DNA of 64,000 bases from Saccharopolyspora elongata (GCF_004348985.1 NZ_SMKW01000003.1:124001-188000); one strand, 5' to 3'. Shown: positions 7,115 through 15,987, counted from the first letter of the stretch. Notes: a model not told the origin generated them from the letters alone. A program made the numbers and translations.

Positions 7115-8752
7115 TCAGCCCCGTTCGAGGCTGCGACCGGCCCGGCTGCGCGCCTCGGCCGGGCCCGGTGCCGCGACGGCCTGCCGGGCGGCCTCCTGCC
7201 AGTCGGGCAGGCCGCGTTCGGCCAGCGCGGCGCCCACGGTCGCCAGCGCCGCCGCGGTCATCGACAGGCTGGTGACGCCGAGGCCCACCAGGACGCCGGC
7301 CAGCATCGGGTCCGCCGCCGCTTCGCCGCACACGCCGACCGGCTTGCCGCGCTCCCGGCCCGCCCGGCCGAGCCCGGCGATCAGGCGCAACAACGCGGGC
7401 TGCCATGGGTCGTTCAAGGCGGCCAGCGCGCCGGTCATGCGGTCCGCCGCGCACGTGTACTGCGCCAGGTCGTTGGTGCCGATGCTGACGAAGTCCACGA
7501 CGTCCAGGATCTCGTCGGCGCAGAGCGCGGCAGCGGGCGTTTCGACCATGACGCCGACGCGCTCGACGCCCGCGTCCCGGGCGCGCTCGGCGAACCACGC
7601 CGCCTCGCCCGCGGTCGCGACCATCGGTGCCATCACCGACACCACCGCCCCGGTCTCGGCGGCCGCGGCGACGATGGCGGTGAGCTGCCGGTCCAGCAGC
7701 TCGGGCCGGTCGAAGGCGACCCGGAGACCCCGCACCCCGAGCGCGGGGTTGGGTTCGCCGGCGATGTCGAGGAACGGCAAGGGTTTGTCCGCCCCGGCGT
7801 CCAGGGTGCGAACCACGACCGGCTTGCCCGCGAACGGCCGCAGCGCGGCGGCGTACGCCTGCCGCTGGGTTTCGGCGTCGGGTTCGACCGCGGCGTCCAG
7901 GAAGCAGAACTCGGTGCGGAACAGGCCCGATCCTTCGGCGCCCGCCTCAACTCCGGCCCGGGCGTCGGCGGCGGAACCGATGTTGGCCAGGAGCTTGACC
8001 GGGTGCCCGTCTGCGGTGCTGCCGGAGCCGTTCCACCGCGCGCCGACGCGGTCGGCCGACTCGGGTGCGACGGCGTGCTCCAGCAGCTCGACGGTGCCCA
8101 CTGCGCCGTCCACGCGCGCTCCCGCCGCCGTTGCCGCGAGCACGCCGCGCACGGCGACTACGGCCGGAATTCCCAGTGCCCGCGCGAGAATCGCGGTGTG
8201 GCTGGTCGGGCCGCCCTCCTCGGTCACCAGTGCCAGCACGAGGCCGGGATCCAGGTCGGCGGTGTCGGCCGGGGCCAGATCGCGGGCCACCAGCACTGCC
8301 GGAGCGGTCAGCTCGGGCACGCCCGGCGGGGCGGTGCCCGTGAGCTCGGCGACCAGCCGGTCACGGACGTCGTGCACGTCCCGCACCCGCTCGGCGAGGT
8401 ATCCGCCGGAGGCGGCCAGCAGCTCCGCGAACTCCCCGGCCGCCTCGAACACCGCGCGCGGTGCTGGCAGGCCCCGCTGCGCGACCGCTTTCTCAGCGTT
8501 GCCGAGCAGCGCCGGGTCGGCGGCCATCGCGGCGGTCATCTCCAGCACCGCCTTCGCTTCGCCGGTCGCAGCCTCCGACCGGGCGAGCAGCCGCTGCGCC
8601 ACCGCTTCCGCGGCCGGGCGGATCCGCGCCGCCTCGGCCGCCGGATCGGCAGGCGCCGGACCGGGCGCCGGATCGGGCAACCGGTCACGAACCCACAGGA
8701 CCGGGCCTGCCGCCTTGCCGGGGCTGACCCCGACCCCCTGCAGCGTGGACAT
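7115..8752 (-). CDS. ptsI: PTS enzyme I, phosphoenolpyruvate-protein phosphotransferase
   Basis: A 545-residue enzyme I starting at the ATG at 8752, with GGGAG behind it. It transfers phosphate from PEP to HPr. The phosphohistidine is His185 in GGPTSHTAI. The C-terminal PEP-binding barrel shows SGLFRTEFCFL, FVSIGTNDLAQYTCAADR and GVCGEAA. It is divergent from the fruR-fruK-EIIA-EIIBC-ptsH cluster, so both general PTS proteins and the fructose-specific permease are encoded at one locus. The shared 110-bp promoter region contains repeats likely bound by FruR. Confidence 0.95.
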   Translation of the reverse strand: MSTLQGVGVSPGKAAGPVLWVRDRLPDPAPGPAPADPAAEAARIRPAAEAVAQRLLARSEAATGEAKAVLEMTAAMAADPALLGNAEKAVAQRGLPAPRAVFEAAGEFAELLAASGGYLAERVRDVHDVRDRLVAELTGTAPPGVPELTAPAVLVARDLAPADTADLDPGLVLALVTEEGGPTSHTAILARALGIPAVVAVRGVLAATAAGARVDGAVGTVELLEHAVAPESADRVGARWNGSGSTADGHPVKLLANIGSAADARAGVEAGAEGSGLFRTEFCFLDAAVEPDAETQRQAYAAALRPFAGKPVVVRTLDAGADKPLPFLDIAGEPNPALGVRGLRVAFDRPELLDRQLTAIVAAAAETGAVVSVMAPMVATAGEAAWFAERARDAGVERVGVMVETPAAALCADEILDVVDFVSIGTNDLAQYTCAADRMTGALAALNDPWQPALLRLIAGLGRAGRERGKPVGVCGEAAADPMLAGVLVGLGVTSLSMTAAALATVGAALAERGLPDWQEAARQAVAAPGPAEARSRAGRSLERG

Positions 8753-8798
8753 CGACCACTCCCATCGTGCTGGAGGTTTCCCTCGCGTTCTCGAAGCC

Positions 8799-8835
8799 TT
8801 GACAATATGGCAACAAGGGGCACAATCAGGCAACA
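8799..8835 (+). promoter_or_regulatory. Promoter and direct-repeat operator of the fructose operon
   Basis: TTGACA at 8799-8804 and CACAAT at 8821-8826 are 16 bp apart, a good sigma-70-type promoter for the plus-strand operon. GGCAACA occurs at 8809-8815 and again at 8829-8835, exactly 20 bp apart (two helical turns), bracketing the -10 box. DeoR-type repressors often bind such direct repeats, so this is the likely FruR operator. Confidence 0.55.
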
Positions 8836-8862
8836 CCAAACATTAACCGGAGGACAACGGGC

Positions 8863-9624
8863 ATGTACGGGGCGGAGCGCCAGCAGCTCCTGGCGCAGCG
8901 GGCACGACGCGACGGGCGCATCGACGTCACGGCCGCGGCGGCCGAGTTCGAGGTGGCACCCGAGACCATCCGTCGCGACCTCGCCGCGCTCGAACGCCAA
9001 GGCCTGGTGCGGCGTGTCTACGGCGGCGCGATCCCGGTCGAGCGGCTCGACTTCGAACCCGGCGTCTCGCTGCGCGACCAGACCAACGCGGGGGAGAAGG
9101 AACGCATCGCGCGGGCCGCGCTGGACCGCGTGCCCAGCCGCGGCACGGTGCTGTTCGACGCGGGCACCACGACCGCGCGGCTGGCCGGCCTGCTGCCCGC
9201 CGACCGCGAGCTCACTGTCGTCACCAACTCGCTGCCGGTGGCCAACCAGCTCGCCACCCGCAACAACTACAGCCTGCACCTGCTCGGCGGCCGGATCCGC
9301 GGCACCACGCTGGCGACGGTGGAGTCCTGGGCGCTCGACGTGCTGCGCGGCCTGACCATCGACGTCGGATTCTTCGGCACCAACGGCTTCTCGGCCGCCC
9401 GCGGCTGCACCACCCCGGATCCGGCGGAATCCGCGGTCAAGGCGGCGATGGTGCGCGCCTGCCGCAAGCGGGTGCTGCTGGCCGACCACAGCAAGTACGG
9501 CGACGACCAGTTCAGCCGGTTCGCCGAGCTGTCCGAGATCGACGTCCTGGTGACCGACGAGGGCCTCGACGAGGCGGCGCTCGACGAGCTGAAGCAGATC
9601 GAAGCGGAAGTGGTGCTGGCGTGA
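8863..9624 (+). CDS. fruR: DeoR-family repressor of the fructose operon
   Basis: A 253-residue DeoR/GlpR protein. The N-terminal winged helix shows RDGRIDVTAAAAEFEVAPET followed by IRRDLAALERQGLVRRVYGG, the DeoR signature. The C-terminal sugar-phosphate sensor has LFDAGTTT, VVTNSLPVANQL and FFGTNGF. ATG is preceded by GGAGG nine bases upstream. It overlaps fruK by four bases, so repressor and pathway are translationally coupled. The likely inducer is fructose 1-phosphate or fructose 1,6-bisphosphate. Confidence 0.9.
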   Translation: MYGAERQQLLAQRARRDGRIDVTAAAAEFEVAPETIRRDLAALERQGLVRRVYGGAIPVERLDFEPGVSLRDQTNAGEKERIARAALDRVPSRGTVLFDAGTTTARLAGLLPADRELTVVTNSLPVANQLATRNNYSLHLLGGRIRGTTLATVESWALDVLRGLTIDVGFFGTNGFSAARGCTTPDPAESAVKAAMVRACRKRVLLADHSKYGDDQFSRFAELSEIDVLVTDEGLDEAALDELKQIEAEVVLA

Positions 9625-10565
9625 TCGTGACCGTGACGCCGAACCCGAGCCTGGACCGCACCGTCCAGGTGGACCGGCTGGTGCCCGGTGCGGTGCACCG
9701 CACCCTCCGGACCCGCCTGGACCCGGGTGGCAAGGGCGTGAACGTGGCCCGCGCGCTGGCCGCGGCGGAGGTGCCGACGCTGGCCGTGCTGCCCTCCGGG
9801 GGCGCGGCGGGCGCGCAGCTGGCCGAGCTGCTGGCGCCGGAGGCGGTGCCGGTGGTGGAGGTGCCGGTGCAGGCCCCGACCCGCAGCAACATCGCGGTGG
9901 TGGAGGCCGACGGCACCACGAGCAAGTTCAACGAGCCCGGCCCGGAACTCACGCCGGCCGAGGTCGCGGCGCTGGAGCGCGTCGCCGCCGAGCAGGCCGG
10001 CCGGGCGGGCTGGGTGGTGACCTGCGGCAGCCTGCCCGCCGGTTGCCCGGACGACCTGCACGCCCGGATCGCCGCCGCGGCGCGGCGCGCCGGGGCGCGA
10101 GTCGCCGTCGACACCTCGGGACATCCCCTCGAACTGGCCTGTCAGGCCGCGCCTGACCTGGTCAAACCCAATCTCGCCGAACTCGCGGAGCTGGCCGGTG
10201 GCCCGCTGCGGGACCTCGGTGACGTGCTGGACGTCGCGCACCGGCTGCGGGCCGGCGGCGTGGCGACCGTGCTGGTGAGCCTCGGGCAGCTGGGTGCGGT
10301 GCTGGTCGCGGAGACCGGCACCTGGCACGCCACGAGCTCCGCGACCGAGGTGCGCAGCACCGTCGGTGCGGGCGACGCGATGCTCGCCGGATTCCTGCGG
10401 GCGGGCGGCATCGGGCCGGCCGCCCTGCGCACCGCCGTCGCCTACGGGACGGCGGCGGTCGGGCTGGCGGGCAGCCGGATGCCCGGCCCGGACGACATCC
10501 ACCCGCTGCGGGTGCGGATGGATGCAGTGGACAAGACAGTGAGCCTCAGCGGAGTGGCGGCATGA
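9621..10565 (+). CDS. fruK: 1-phosphofructokinase
   Basis: A 314-residue PfkB-family kinase. It converts fructose 1-phosphate, the product of the fructose PTS, to fructose 1,6-bisphosphate. The N-terminal motif TPNPSLDRTVQVD, PGGKGVNVARAL and the PfkB signature with catalytic Asp252 in STVGAGDAML are intact; the length is normal. GTG start overlaps fruR by four bases and its stop overlaps the EIIA start by four bases, so translation of the operon is coupled throughout. Confidence 0.95.
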   Translation: MIVTVTPNPSLDRTVQVDRLVPGAVHRTLRTRLDPGGKGVNVARALAAAEVPTLAVLPSGGAAGAQLAELLAPEAVPVVEVPVQAPTRSNIAVVEADGTTSKFNEPGPELTPAEVAALERVAAEQAGRAGWVVTCGSLPAGCPDDLHARIAAAARRAGARVAVDTSGHPLELACQAAPDLVKPNLAELAELAGGPLRDLGDVLDVAHRLRAGGVATVLVSLGQLGAVLVAETGTWHATSSATEVRSTVGAGDAMLAGFLRAGGIGPAALRTAVAYGTAAVGLAGSRMPGPDDIHPLRVRMDAVDKTVSLSGVAA

Positions 10566-11014
10566 CTACCGAACTGATCACCTCGGACCTCGTCGAACTG
10601 GACCTGGCCGGCACCGACCGGCGGGCCGTCGTGCGCGACCTCGCCGAGCGGCTCGTCGCCGCGGGTCGCGTCACGGACATCGACCGTTTCCTGGCCGACA
10701 TCGAAGCCCGCGAACAGCAGATGCCGACCGGCCTGGAGGGCGGCATCGGCATCCCGCACTGCCGCTCCTCGGCGGTGACCGCGCCGACGCTGGCCTTCGG
10801 TCGCAGCACCGCCGGCGTCGACTTCGGCGCCGAAGACGGCCCGGCGAAGCTCATCTTCCTCATCGCCGCGCCGGAAGGCGGCGGCGCCGACCACATGACC
10901 GTGCTCGCCGCGCTGGCCCGGCGCCTGGTGCGCGCCGAGTTCAAGCAGACGCTGCTGGACGCCACCGACGCGGCCGAGCTCGCGAAGTACGTGCGCGAGG
11001 AGGTCGCGCCGTGA
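10562..11014 (+). CDS. PTS fructose-specific EIIA domain protein
   Basis: A 150-residue stand-alone EIIA of the fructose/mannitol type. It accepts phosphate from HPr on His66 in GIGIPHCRS and passes it to EIIB. Many actinobacteria encode EIIA fused to EIIBC; here it is a separate cistron overlapping both neighbours by four bases. All family landmarks, such as LAFGRSTAGVDFG and the FLIAAPE strand, are present. Confidence 0.93.
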   Translation: MTTELITSDLVELDLAGTDRRAVVRDLAERLVAAGRVTDIDRFLADIEAREQQMPTGLEGGIGIPHCRSSAVTAPTLAFGRSTAGVDFGAEDGPAKLIFLIAAPEGGGADHMTVLAALARRLVRAEFKQTLLDATDAAELAKYVREEVAP

Positions 11015-12474
11015 AGTACGTAGCCGTCACCGCTTGCCCGACCGGCATCGCGCACACCTACATGGCGGCCGAGGCCCTGGAGCAGGCCGCCAAGGCCGCC
11101 GGGGACGAGATGCTGGTCGAGACCCAGGGCTCGGCGGGCTCGACGCCGCTGTCGGCGGCGGACATCGCCGCGGCCGACGCGGTGATCTTCGCCGCCGACG
11201 TGGGGGTCCGGGACCGGGAGCGCTTCGCGGGCAAGCCGGTCGTCGAGGTCTCCGTGAAGCAGGCCATCAACGACGCGGCGGGCCTGCTGACCCAGGCCGC
11301 CGACGCCGCACAGCGGGAACCGGCCGCCGAGCCGGAAGCCGCTGCCGCCGAGCCGGAACTGGCCAGCAAGGTCGTCGCGGGCGCCGGTTTCGGCACCCGG
11401 CTGCGGCAGTGGCTGATGACCGGCGTGAGCTACATGATCCCGTTCGTGGCCGCCGGCGGTCTGCTGATCGCGCTGAGCTTCGCGCTCGGCGGCTACCAGA
11501 TCACCGACGCGCCGCCGGTCACCGAGGTCTTCGACCCGGCGAGCCTGCTCAGCTGGGCGGCGCTGGCGAACCAGATCGGCACGACGGCGTTCGAGTTCCT
11601 GGTGCCGGTGCTGGCCGGGTTCATCGCCTTCGCCATCGCCGACCGGCCCGCGATCGCCCCCGGCTTCGTCGGCGGCGCGGTGGCCGTGACCGTCGGCGCG
11701 GGCTTCCTCGGCGGCCTCGTCGCCGGCCTGCTGGCCGGTGCCGTGATCGCCGGGCTGAAGCAGGTGAAGGTGCCGCGCGGGATCGCCGGGATCATGCCGG
11801 TGGTGGTGCTGCCGCTGCTGGGCTCGCTGGTGGTCGGCGGGCTGATGTTCGTGGTGCTCGGCAAGCCGATCGCGCTGGCCATGACGGCGCTCACCGGCTG
11901 GCTCACCGGCCTGTCCGGCGCCAACGCGGCGCTGCTGGGCGCCCTGCTCGGCGCGATGATCGCCTTCGACATGGGCGGGCCGATCAACAAGGTCGCCTAC
12001 ACCTTCGCCGTCGGCGGCCTGAGCATCGGCACGACGGCGTCGCTGGAGATCATGGCTGCCGTGATGGCCGCGGGCATGGTCCCGCCGCTGTCGCTGGCCC
12101 TGGCCTCGGCGGTGCGCGGCAAGCTGTTCAGCCCGGCCGAGCGGGCCAGCGGTCGCGCCGCCTGGCTGCTCGGCGCGTCGTTCATCACCGAGGGCGCGAT
12201 CCCGTTCGCGGCGGGCGACCCGCTGCGGGTGATCCCGTCCATCGTGCTCGGCTCGGCGACCACGGGCGCGCTGTCGATGACCTTCGGCGCCACGCTGCGC
12301 GCCCCGCACGGCGGGATCTTCGTGACGCCGCTGGTGGGCAATCCGCTGATGTACCTGGCCGCGATCGTCATCGGCGTCGTGGTCGCGGCGGCGGCGGTGC
12401 TTTTCGCCAAGCGACTCGGTCGCCAGGACGCCGAGGAACCGGCTCCCGAGGCCGCGTCCGCCGCCCCGGCCTGA
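11011..12474 (+). CDS. fruA: PTS fructose-specific EIIBC permease
   Basis: A 487-residue membrane protein. The EIIB domain (residues 1-100) carries the phosphocysteine Cys9 in VTACPTGIAHTYMAA. An Ala/Glu-rich linker leads to the EIIC permease from about residue 125, with some ten hydrophobic helices and the EIIC motifs DMGGPINK and EGAIPFAAGDP. It imports fructose as fructose 1-phosphate for FruK. The gene overlaps EIIA by four bases. An 11-bp-arm hairpin separates it from ptsH, so expression of ptsH may be uncoupled or attenuated. Confidence 0.95.
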   Translation: MKYVAVTACPTGIAHTYMAAEALEQAAKAAGDEMLVETQGSAGSTPLSAADIAAADAVIFAADVGVRDRERFAGKPVVEVSVKQAINDAAGLLTQAADAAQREPAAEPEAAAAEPELASKVVAGAGFGTRLRQWLMTGVSYMIPFVAAGGLLIALSFALGGYQITDAPPVTEVFDPASLLSWAALANQIGTTAFEFLVPVLAGFIAFAIADRPAIAPGFVGGAVAVTVGAGFLGGLVAGLLAGAVIAGLKQVKVPRGIAGIMPVVVLPLLGSLVVGGLMFVVLGKPIALAMTALTGWLTGLSGANAALLGALLGAMIAFDMGGPINKVAYTFAVGGLSIGTTASLEIMAAVMAAGMVPPLSLALASAVRGKLFSPAERASGRAAWLLGASFITEGAIPFAAGDPLRVIPSIVLGSATTGALSMTFGATLRAPHGGIFVTPLVGNPLMYLAAIVIGVVVAAAAVLFAKRLGRQDAEEPAPEAASAAPA

Positions 12475-12479
12475 CACCC

Positions 12480-12525
12480 GTCGTGAGCGGTTCTGGTCGC
12501 CATAGCAGCCATTTCCGCTCACGAC
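12480..12525. repeat. Hairpin between fruA and ptsH
   Basis: GTCGTGAGCGG at 12480-12490 and CCGCTCACGAC at 12515-12525 are exact reverse complements around a 24-nt loop containing CCATAG. The sequence is related to the hairpin behind ptsH. No T-tract follows, so partial termination or mRNA processing is as likely as full termination. Confidence 0.55.
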
Positions 12526-12559
12526 CGCGAACCAACCCCGGATCCGGAGAGGAACAGCA

Positions 12560-12832
12560 ATGCAACGTCGAGTCCGCATCGCCGCCTCGGTCGGCCTGCA
12601 CGCCCGCCCCGCCGCGCTGCTCGCCAAGGCCGCGGCGGCGCAGGCCACGCCCGTCACGATCGCCAAGGTCGTCGACGACGTGGCCGGTGACCCGGTAGAC
12701 GCGAGCAGCATGCTCGGCCTGATGTCGCTGGGCGCCCAGCACGGCGAGGAGGTCGAGCTCTCGGGCGACGAGGCCGCCCTGGACGAGCTCGTCGCCCTGC
12801 TCGAACAGGACCTGGACAAGGCCCCGGCCTGA
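12560..12832 (+). CDS. ptsH: Phosphocarrier protein HPr
   Basis: A 90-residue HPr that shuttles phosphate from enzyme I to EIIA. The phosphohistidine is His14 in GLHARPA. Ser50 in ASSMLGLMSLGAQHG sits where Firmicutes HPr is regulated by HPr kinase, but no such kinase is in this window. Ribosome binding site GGAGAGG is well placed. It is the last gene of the fructose PTS cluster and is followed by a strong terminator. Confidence 0.95.
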   Translation: MQRRVRIAASVGLHARPAALLAKAAAAQATPVTIAKVVDDVAGDPVDASSMLGLMSLGAQHGEEVELSGDEAALDELVALLEQDLDKAPA

Positions 12833-12860
12833 GCCGTCGGGGCGCGATTTCCGCCGCTCG

Positions 12861-12914
12861 CGGGGTCGTGAGTGCTTTGGAGCGCTATGGCGGGCCAAAG
12901 CACTCACGACCCCG
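12861..12914 (+). terminator. Strong terminator-like hairpin behind ptsH
   Basis: Arms 12861-12880 and 12895-12914 form a perfect 20-bp stem with a 14-nt loop. The stem contains GTCGTGAG as in the hairpin at 12480, and the loop contains CTATGG, the complement of CCATAG in the other loop. It lies 28 bp after the ptsH stop. There is no U-run; such hairpins are common actinobacterial terminators. Confidence 0.65.
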
Positions 12915-12974
12915 GTGGCGTGAACCGGACCGGCCGGGCGTTGGGTCGCCGCCCCGGGATTAGGCTTGGGAGCT

Positions 12975-14117
12975 ATGGCCACCGTCTCGATCAAGCAGGA
13001 TCCATCCGTGCTCGCGGCCCGCCTCACCAAGGCCGCCGAAACCGCAGCCGCGGCGAAACTCGACGCGCTGCTGATCTCGCCCGGTTCCGATCTGCGCTAC
13101 CTCCTCGGCGCGGGCGGTGAGTCGCACGAGCGGCTGACCTGCCTGGTGCTCCCGGCCGACGGCCGGCCCGCGCTGGTCGTGCCGAAGCTGGAGGAGCCCG
13201 GCTTCGCCGACATCCCGCTGGCGGAGCTCGGCATCGAGGTCGTGACCTGGGTCGACGGTCAGGACCCGCACGCGATGGTGGCCGACCTGGCCCGTCGCGG
13301 CGGCGAGCCGTCCCGGCTGGCCGTCGCCGACGTGATGCCCGCGCTGCACACCATCCCGCTGCGCGCCGCCCTGCCCGACGCCGAGCAGGTGCTGGCCGGG
13401 ACCGTGCTGCGCGAGCTGCGGATGCGCAAGGACGCCGCCGAGATCGAGGCGCTGCGCAAGGCCGGGGCCGCCATCGACCGGGTGCACGCCCGGATGGCGG
13501 AGTTCCTCAAGGCGGGCCGGACCGAGGCCGAGGTCGGCGCCGACATCTCCGCCGCGATCATCGAAGAGGGCCACACCGAGGTGGCGTTCGTCATCGTCGG
13601 CTCGGGGCCGAACGGCGCCAGCCCGCACCACGACGTGTCGGACCGGGTGATCGAGCGCGGCGACGTGGTCGTCGTCGACATCGGCGGCCCGATCGCGGAG
13701 GGCTACAACTCCGACTGCACCCGCACCTACAGCGTGGGCGAGCCCGCCCAGGCGGACGTCCGCGAGACCTACGCCGTGCTGGAGGCCGCGCAGCGCGCCG
13801 CCGTCGAGGCGGTGCGGCCGGGCGCGACCGCCGAGTCGATCGACGCCGCGGCCCGCGAGCCGATCGCCGCCGCGGGGTTCGGCGAGTACTTCGTGCACCG
13901 CACCGGGCACGGCATCGGCCTGGACGTGCACGAGGAGCCCTACATCGTCGGCGGCAACGCCGCGCCGCTGGAGCCGGGCATCGCCTTCAGCGTGGAGCCG
14001 GGCATCTACCTGCCGGGTCGCTGGGGCGCGCGTATCGAGGACATCGTCATCGTCACCGAGGACGGCGTGGAGAGCGTGAACAACCAGCCGCACGAGTTGG
14101 TGGTGCTGCCGGCGTGA
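12975..14117 (+). CDS. M24-family aminopeptidase P / Xaa-Pro peptidase
   Basis: A 380-residue metallopeptidase. The N-terminal creatinase-like domain is followed by the pita-bread catalytic domain. Metal ligands appear in order: Asp in VVVDIGG, Asp in YNSDCTRTY, His in HRTGHGIGLDVHEEP, Glu in FSVEPGIY and Glu in ARIEDIV. It cleaves N-terminal residues ahead of proline or proline dipeptides. ATG at 12975 is preferred over GTG at 12966 because of its spacing from GGGAG. It overlaps the AsnC regulator by four bases. Confidence 0.92.
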   Translation: MATVSIKQDPSVLAARLTKAAETAAAAKLDALLISPGSDLRYLLGAGGESHERLTCLVLPADGRPALVVPKLEEPGFADIPLAELGIEVVTWVDGQDPHAMVADLARRGGEPSRLAVADVMPALHTIPLRAALPDAEQVLAGTVLRELRMRKDAAEIEALRKAGAAIDRVHARMAEFLKAGRTEAEVGADISAAIIEEGHTEVAFVIVGSGPNGASPHHDVSDRVIERGDVVVVDIGGPIAEGYNSDCTRTYSVGEPAQADVRETYAVLEAAQRAAVEAVRPGATAESIDAAAREPIAAAGFGEYFVHRTGHGIGLDVHEEPYIVGGNAAPLEPGIAFSVEPGIYLPGRWGARIEDIVIVTEDGVESVNNQPHELVVLPA

Positions 14118-14584
14118 GCGAAAGATCCGCAACCCCGGGCGGGCTGGAGGCCACCGACCGCGCCATCCTGCGCGAGCTGGCGCGGGACGGCCGGTGCAGC
14201 TTCACCGACCTGGCCGAGCGCGTCGGGCTGAGCGTTTCCGCGGTGCACCAACGGGTTCGCCGGCTGGAGCAGCGCGGCGCCCTGCAGGGCTACACGGCCA
14301 AAGTGGACGGTGACCAGATCGGGTTGCCGCTGACCGCGTTCATCTCGCTGACGCCGATCGACCCGGCCGCGCCGGACGACTACCCGCAGCGCCTGGAGCA
14401 CCTGCCGCAGATCGAGTCGTGCTACTCGGTGGCGGGCGACGAGTCCTACATCCTGCAGGTGCGGGTGACCTCGCCGCTGGGCCTGGAAGAACTGCTGCGG
14501 CAGATCCGGGAGGCCGCGAAGGTGTCGACCCGGACGACGGTGGTCCTGTCCACCCCGTTCGAACACCGCCCCCCGGCGATCTGA
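14114..14584 (+). CDS. Lrp/AsnC-family regulator
   Basis: A 156-residue protein. The N-terminal helix-turn-helix is DRAILRELARDGRCSFTDLAERVGLSVS (shown in part by TDLAERVGLSVSAVHQRVRR). The C-terminal RAM domain, with YSVAGDESYILQVRVTS, binds amino acids and oligomerises. Overlap with the peptidase by four bases suggests joint expression and control of amino-acid or peptide use. Three repeats of an AT-rich palindrome follow it. Confidence 0.9.
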   Translation: MSERSATPGGLEATDRAILRELARDGRCSFTDLAERVGLSVSAVHQRVRRLEQRGALQGYTAKVDGDQIGLPLTAFISLTPIDPAAPDDYPQRLEHLPQIESCYSVAGDESYILQVRVTSPLGLEELLRQIREAAKVSTRTTVVLSTPFEHRPPAI

Positions 14585-14609
14585 CGGCCACGGCCACGAA
14601 AGACCGAGT

Positions 14610-14758
14610 GAGAGCGCCCAATTTTGCCTAAAATTGGGCGCTCTCCAAGGCGACCCCGGTCCCAGGCGCGATGGTGAGCACCCGATTTTGCCTGAAATTG
14701 GGAGCTTTCCCGCCGCGGTCCGGGAGTGGGTGCGTTTCCGATTTTGCCTAAAATTGGG
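14610..14758. repeat. Three copies of an AAAATTGGG palindromic repeat
   Basis: The core ATTTTGCCTAAAATTGGG occurs at 14621-14638 and 14741-14758, with one G variant at 14685-14702. The first copy is part of a perfect 16-bp stem, 14610-14625 with 14630-14645, and a four-base GCCT loop. It lies between convergent genes and is AT-rich against the local composition. The first copy can terminate transcription in both directions; the repetition itself is unexplained. Confidence 0.75.
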
Positions 14759-14786
14759 CCGGGCCGTATCCGGTCGTTGCCTGGGA

Positions 14787-15866
14787 TCAGGGGTGGGCTT
14801 GGGCGGCCGCGACGTGCTCCGGGACCGCGCGGAGGTTGCCGCGCTCGTCCGGTAAGCACAGCGCCGCCGGGTCTTCCGCGGCCATGAATTCGCCGAGGCA
14901 GCGGCCGAGCTGGGCGTGCCCGGCGGCGTTGGCGTGGAAGGATTCCTGCATCGCGTGCGCCGCGCGCTGCTCGTCCTGCAGGCTCGCCCAGTCGACCGTC
15001 AGCCTCGTGAACCACTCGCCGTCCGCGGTCCTCGGGTTGCCCGTGCACGCCTCGTGTCCGATGCCCGCCCGCGACAGGTCCAGGAACCGGGCGTTCGCCT
15101 GCCGCGCGACCTCCTGCAGGCCGGCGGACAGCTGCGGCACCCCGGTGTCCCGGATCCACTCCAGGTCACCGGTCAGGAACGGGCAACCGGACAGGTCCTG
15201 CAGCTCGGGCTTGACGCCGGGGCCCACCGGCGAGGCGTAGGACTGCACGATCAGCGAGTAGCTGCTCGGTGTGTAGCCCGCGCTGTCCATCGCCGCGCGG
15301 ATGTCGTTCAGCGCGCCCAGGACCTTCGGCTTCATCTGCTCCACCCGCTGCGGCCACGCGGTGCGCATCAACGCCGCGCACCCCTCCGGCGCCTGCCGCA
15401 CCCAGGCCTCCACGCACTGGTTGACGACGTCGGTGAAGCCCGGGTCGTCGTTGGCGCCGATCTGCACCACGACGTCGGTGATCCGGTACTGCTGCGCCAA
15501 ATCCGCCAGCCTTCGGGACTGGGAGCCTTCGGCGTGGCCGGGTTCCGGGTCCGCGCCGACCAGGTCGGTCCGCGCGCCGGAGCAGGCCAGGTTGATGCGG
15601 GTCACCTCCGGCGGGAGCCGGAGCTGGTTGATCGGCGCGGCCGCCGACCGGTGGCACCAGTTGTCCCGCTCGCCGTTGGTCCCCGCCTCGTACCGGCCGC
15701 CGCCCTCGCCGGACAGCGTGCTGTCGCCGAGGGTCACGACCGCGGCCGGGAGCTGCTTGGGTTGCAGCGGCAGTCCGGGCAGGTACTGGTCGCTGATCAA
15801 CACCGCGAGGGCCAGCACCGTGCTGACCAGCAGGAGGATTGCTGTTTTCGACTTGTGCGCCCGCAT
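14787..15866 (-). CDS. Secreted SGNH/GDSL hydrolase
   Basis: A 359-residue protein with an uncleaved or cleaved signal at residues 8-27 (AILLLVSTVLALAVLISD). The SGNH blocks are VVTLGDSTLSGEGGG (catalytic Ser), CSGARTDLV (Gly/oxyanion region), QIGANDDPGF (Asn) and SFHANAAGHAQ (catalytic His). Several paired cysteines suggest disulfides outside the cell. Family members are lipases or esterases on lipids or cell-wall acyl groups. It is divergent from fxsA. Confidence 0.88.
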   Translation of the reverse strand: MRAHKSKTAILLLVSTVLALAVLISDQYLPGLPLQPKQLPAAVVTLGDSTLSGEGGGRYEAGTNGERDNWCHRSAAAPINQLRLPPEVTRINLACSGARTDLVGADPEPGHAEGSQSRRLADLAQQYRITDVVVQIGANDDPGFTDVVNQCVEAWVRQAPEGCAALMRTAWPQRVEQMKPKVLGALNDIRAAMDSAGYTPSSYSLIVQSYASPVGPGVKPELQDLSGCPFLTGDLEWIRDTGVPQLSAGLQEVARQANARFLDLSRAGIGHEACTGNPRTADGEWFTRLTVDWASLQDEQRAAHAMQESFHANAAGHAQLGRCLGEFMAAEDPAALCLPDERGNLRAVPEHVAAAQAHP

Positions 15867-15987
15867 CGGGTGGAAGTCTATGGGGCCGAGGGCCGGGGGC
15901 GTTCATCACCTCTGCGGGTTTTGGGAGCATTTGCGGGGCCTCGTTCGTTGAACCTGGTGACTGCCACCGACAGGAGGTCTCCGCGCC

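Noticed and set aside
14610..14758. CRISPR array from three regular repeats
   Set aside because: Only three copies of an 18-base palindromic core, unequal spacers and no cas genes; better explained as hairpin repeats.
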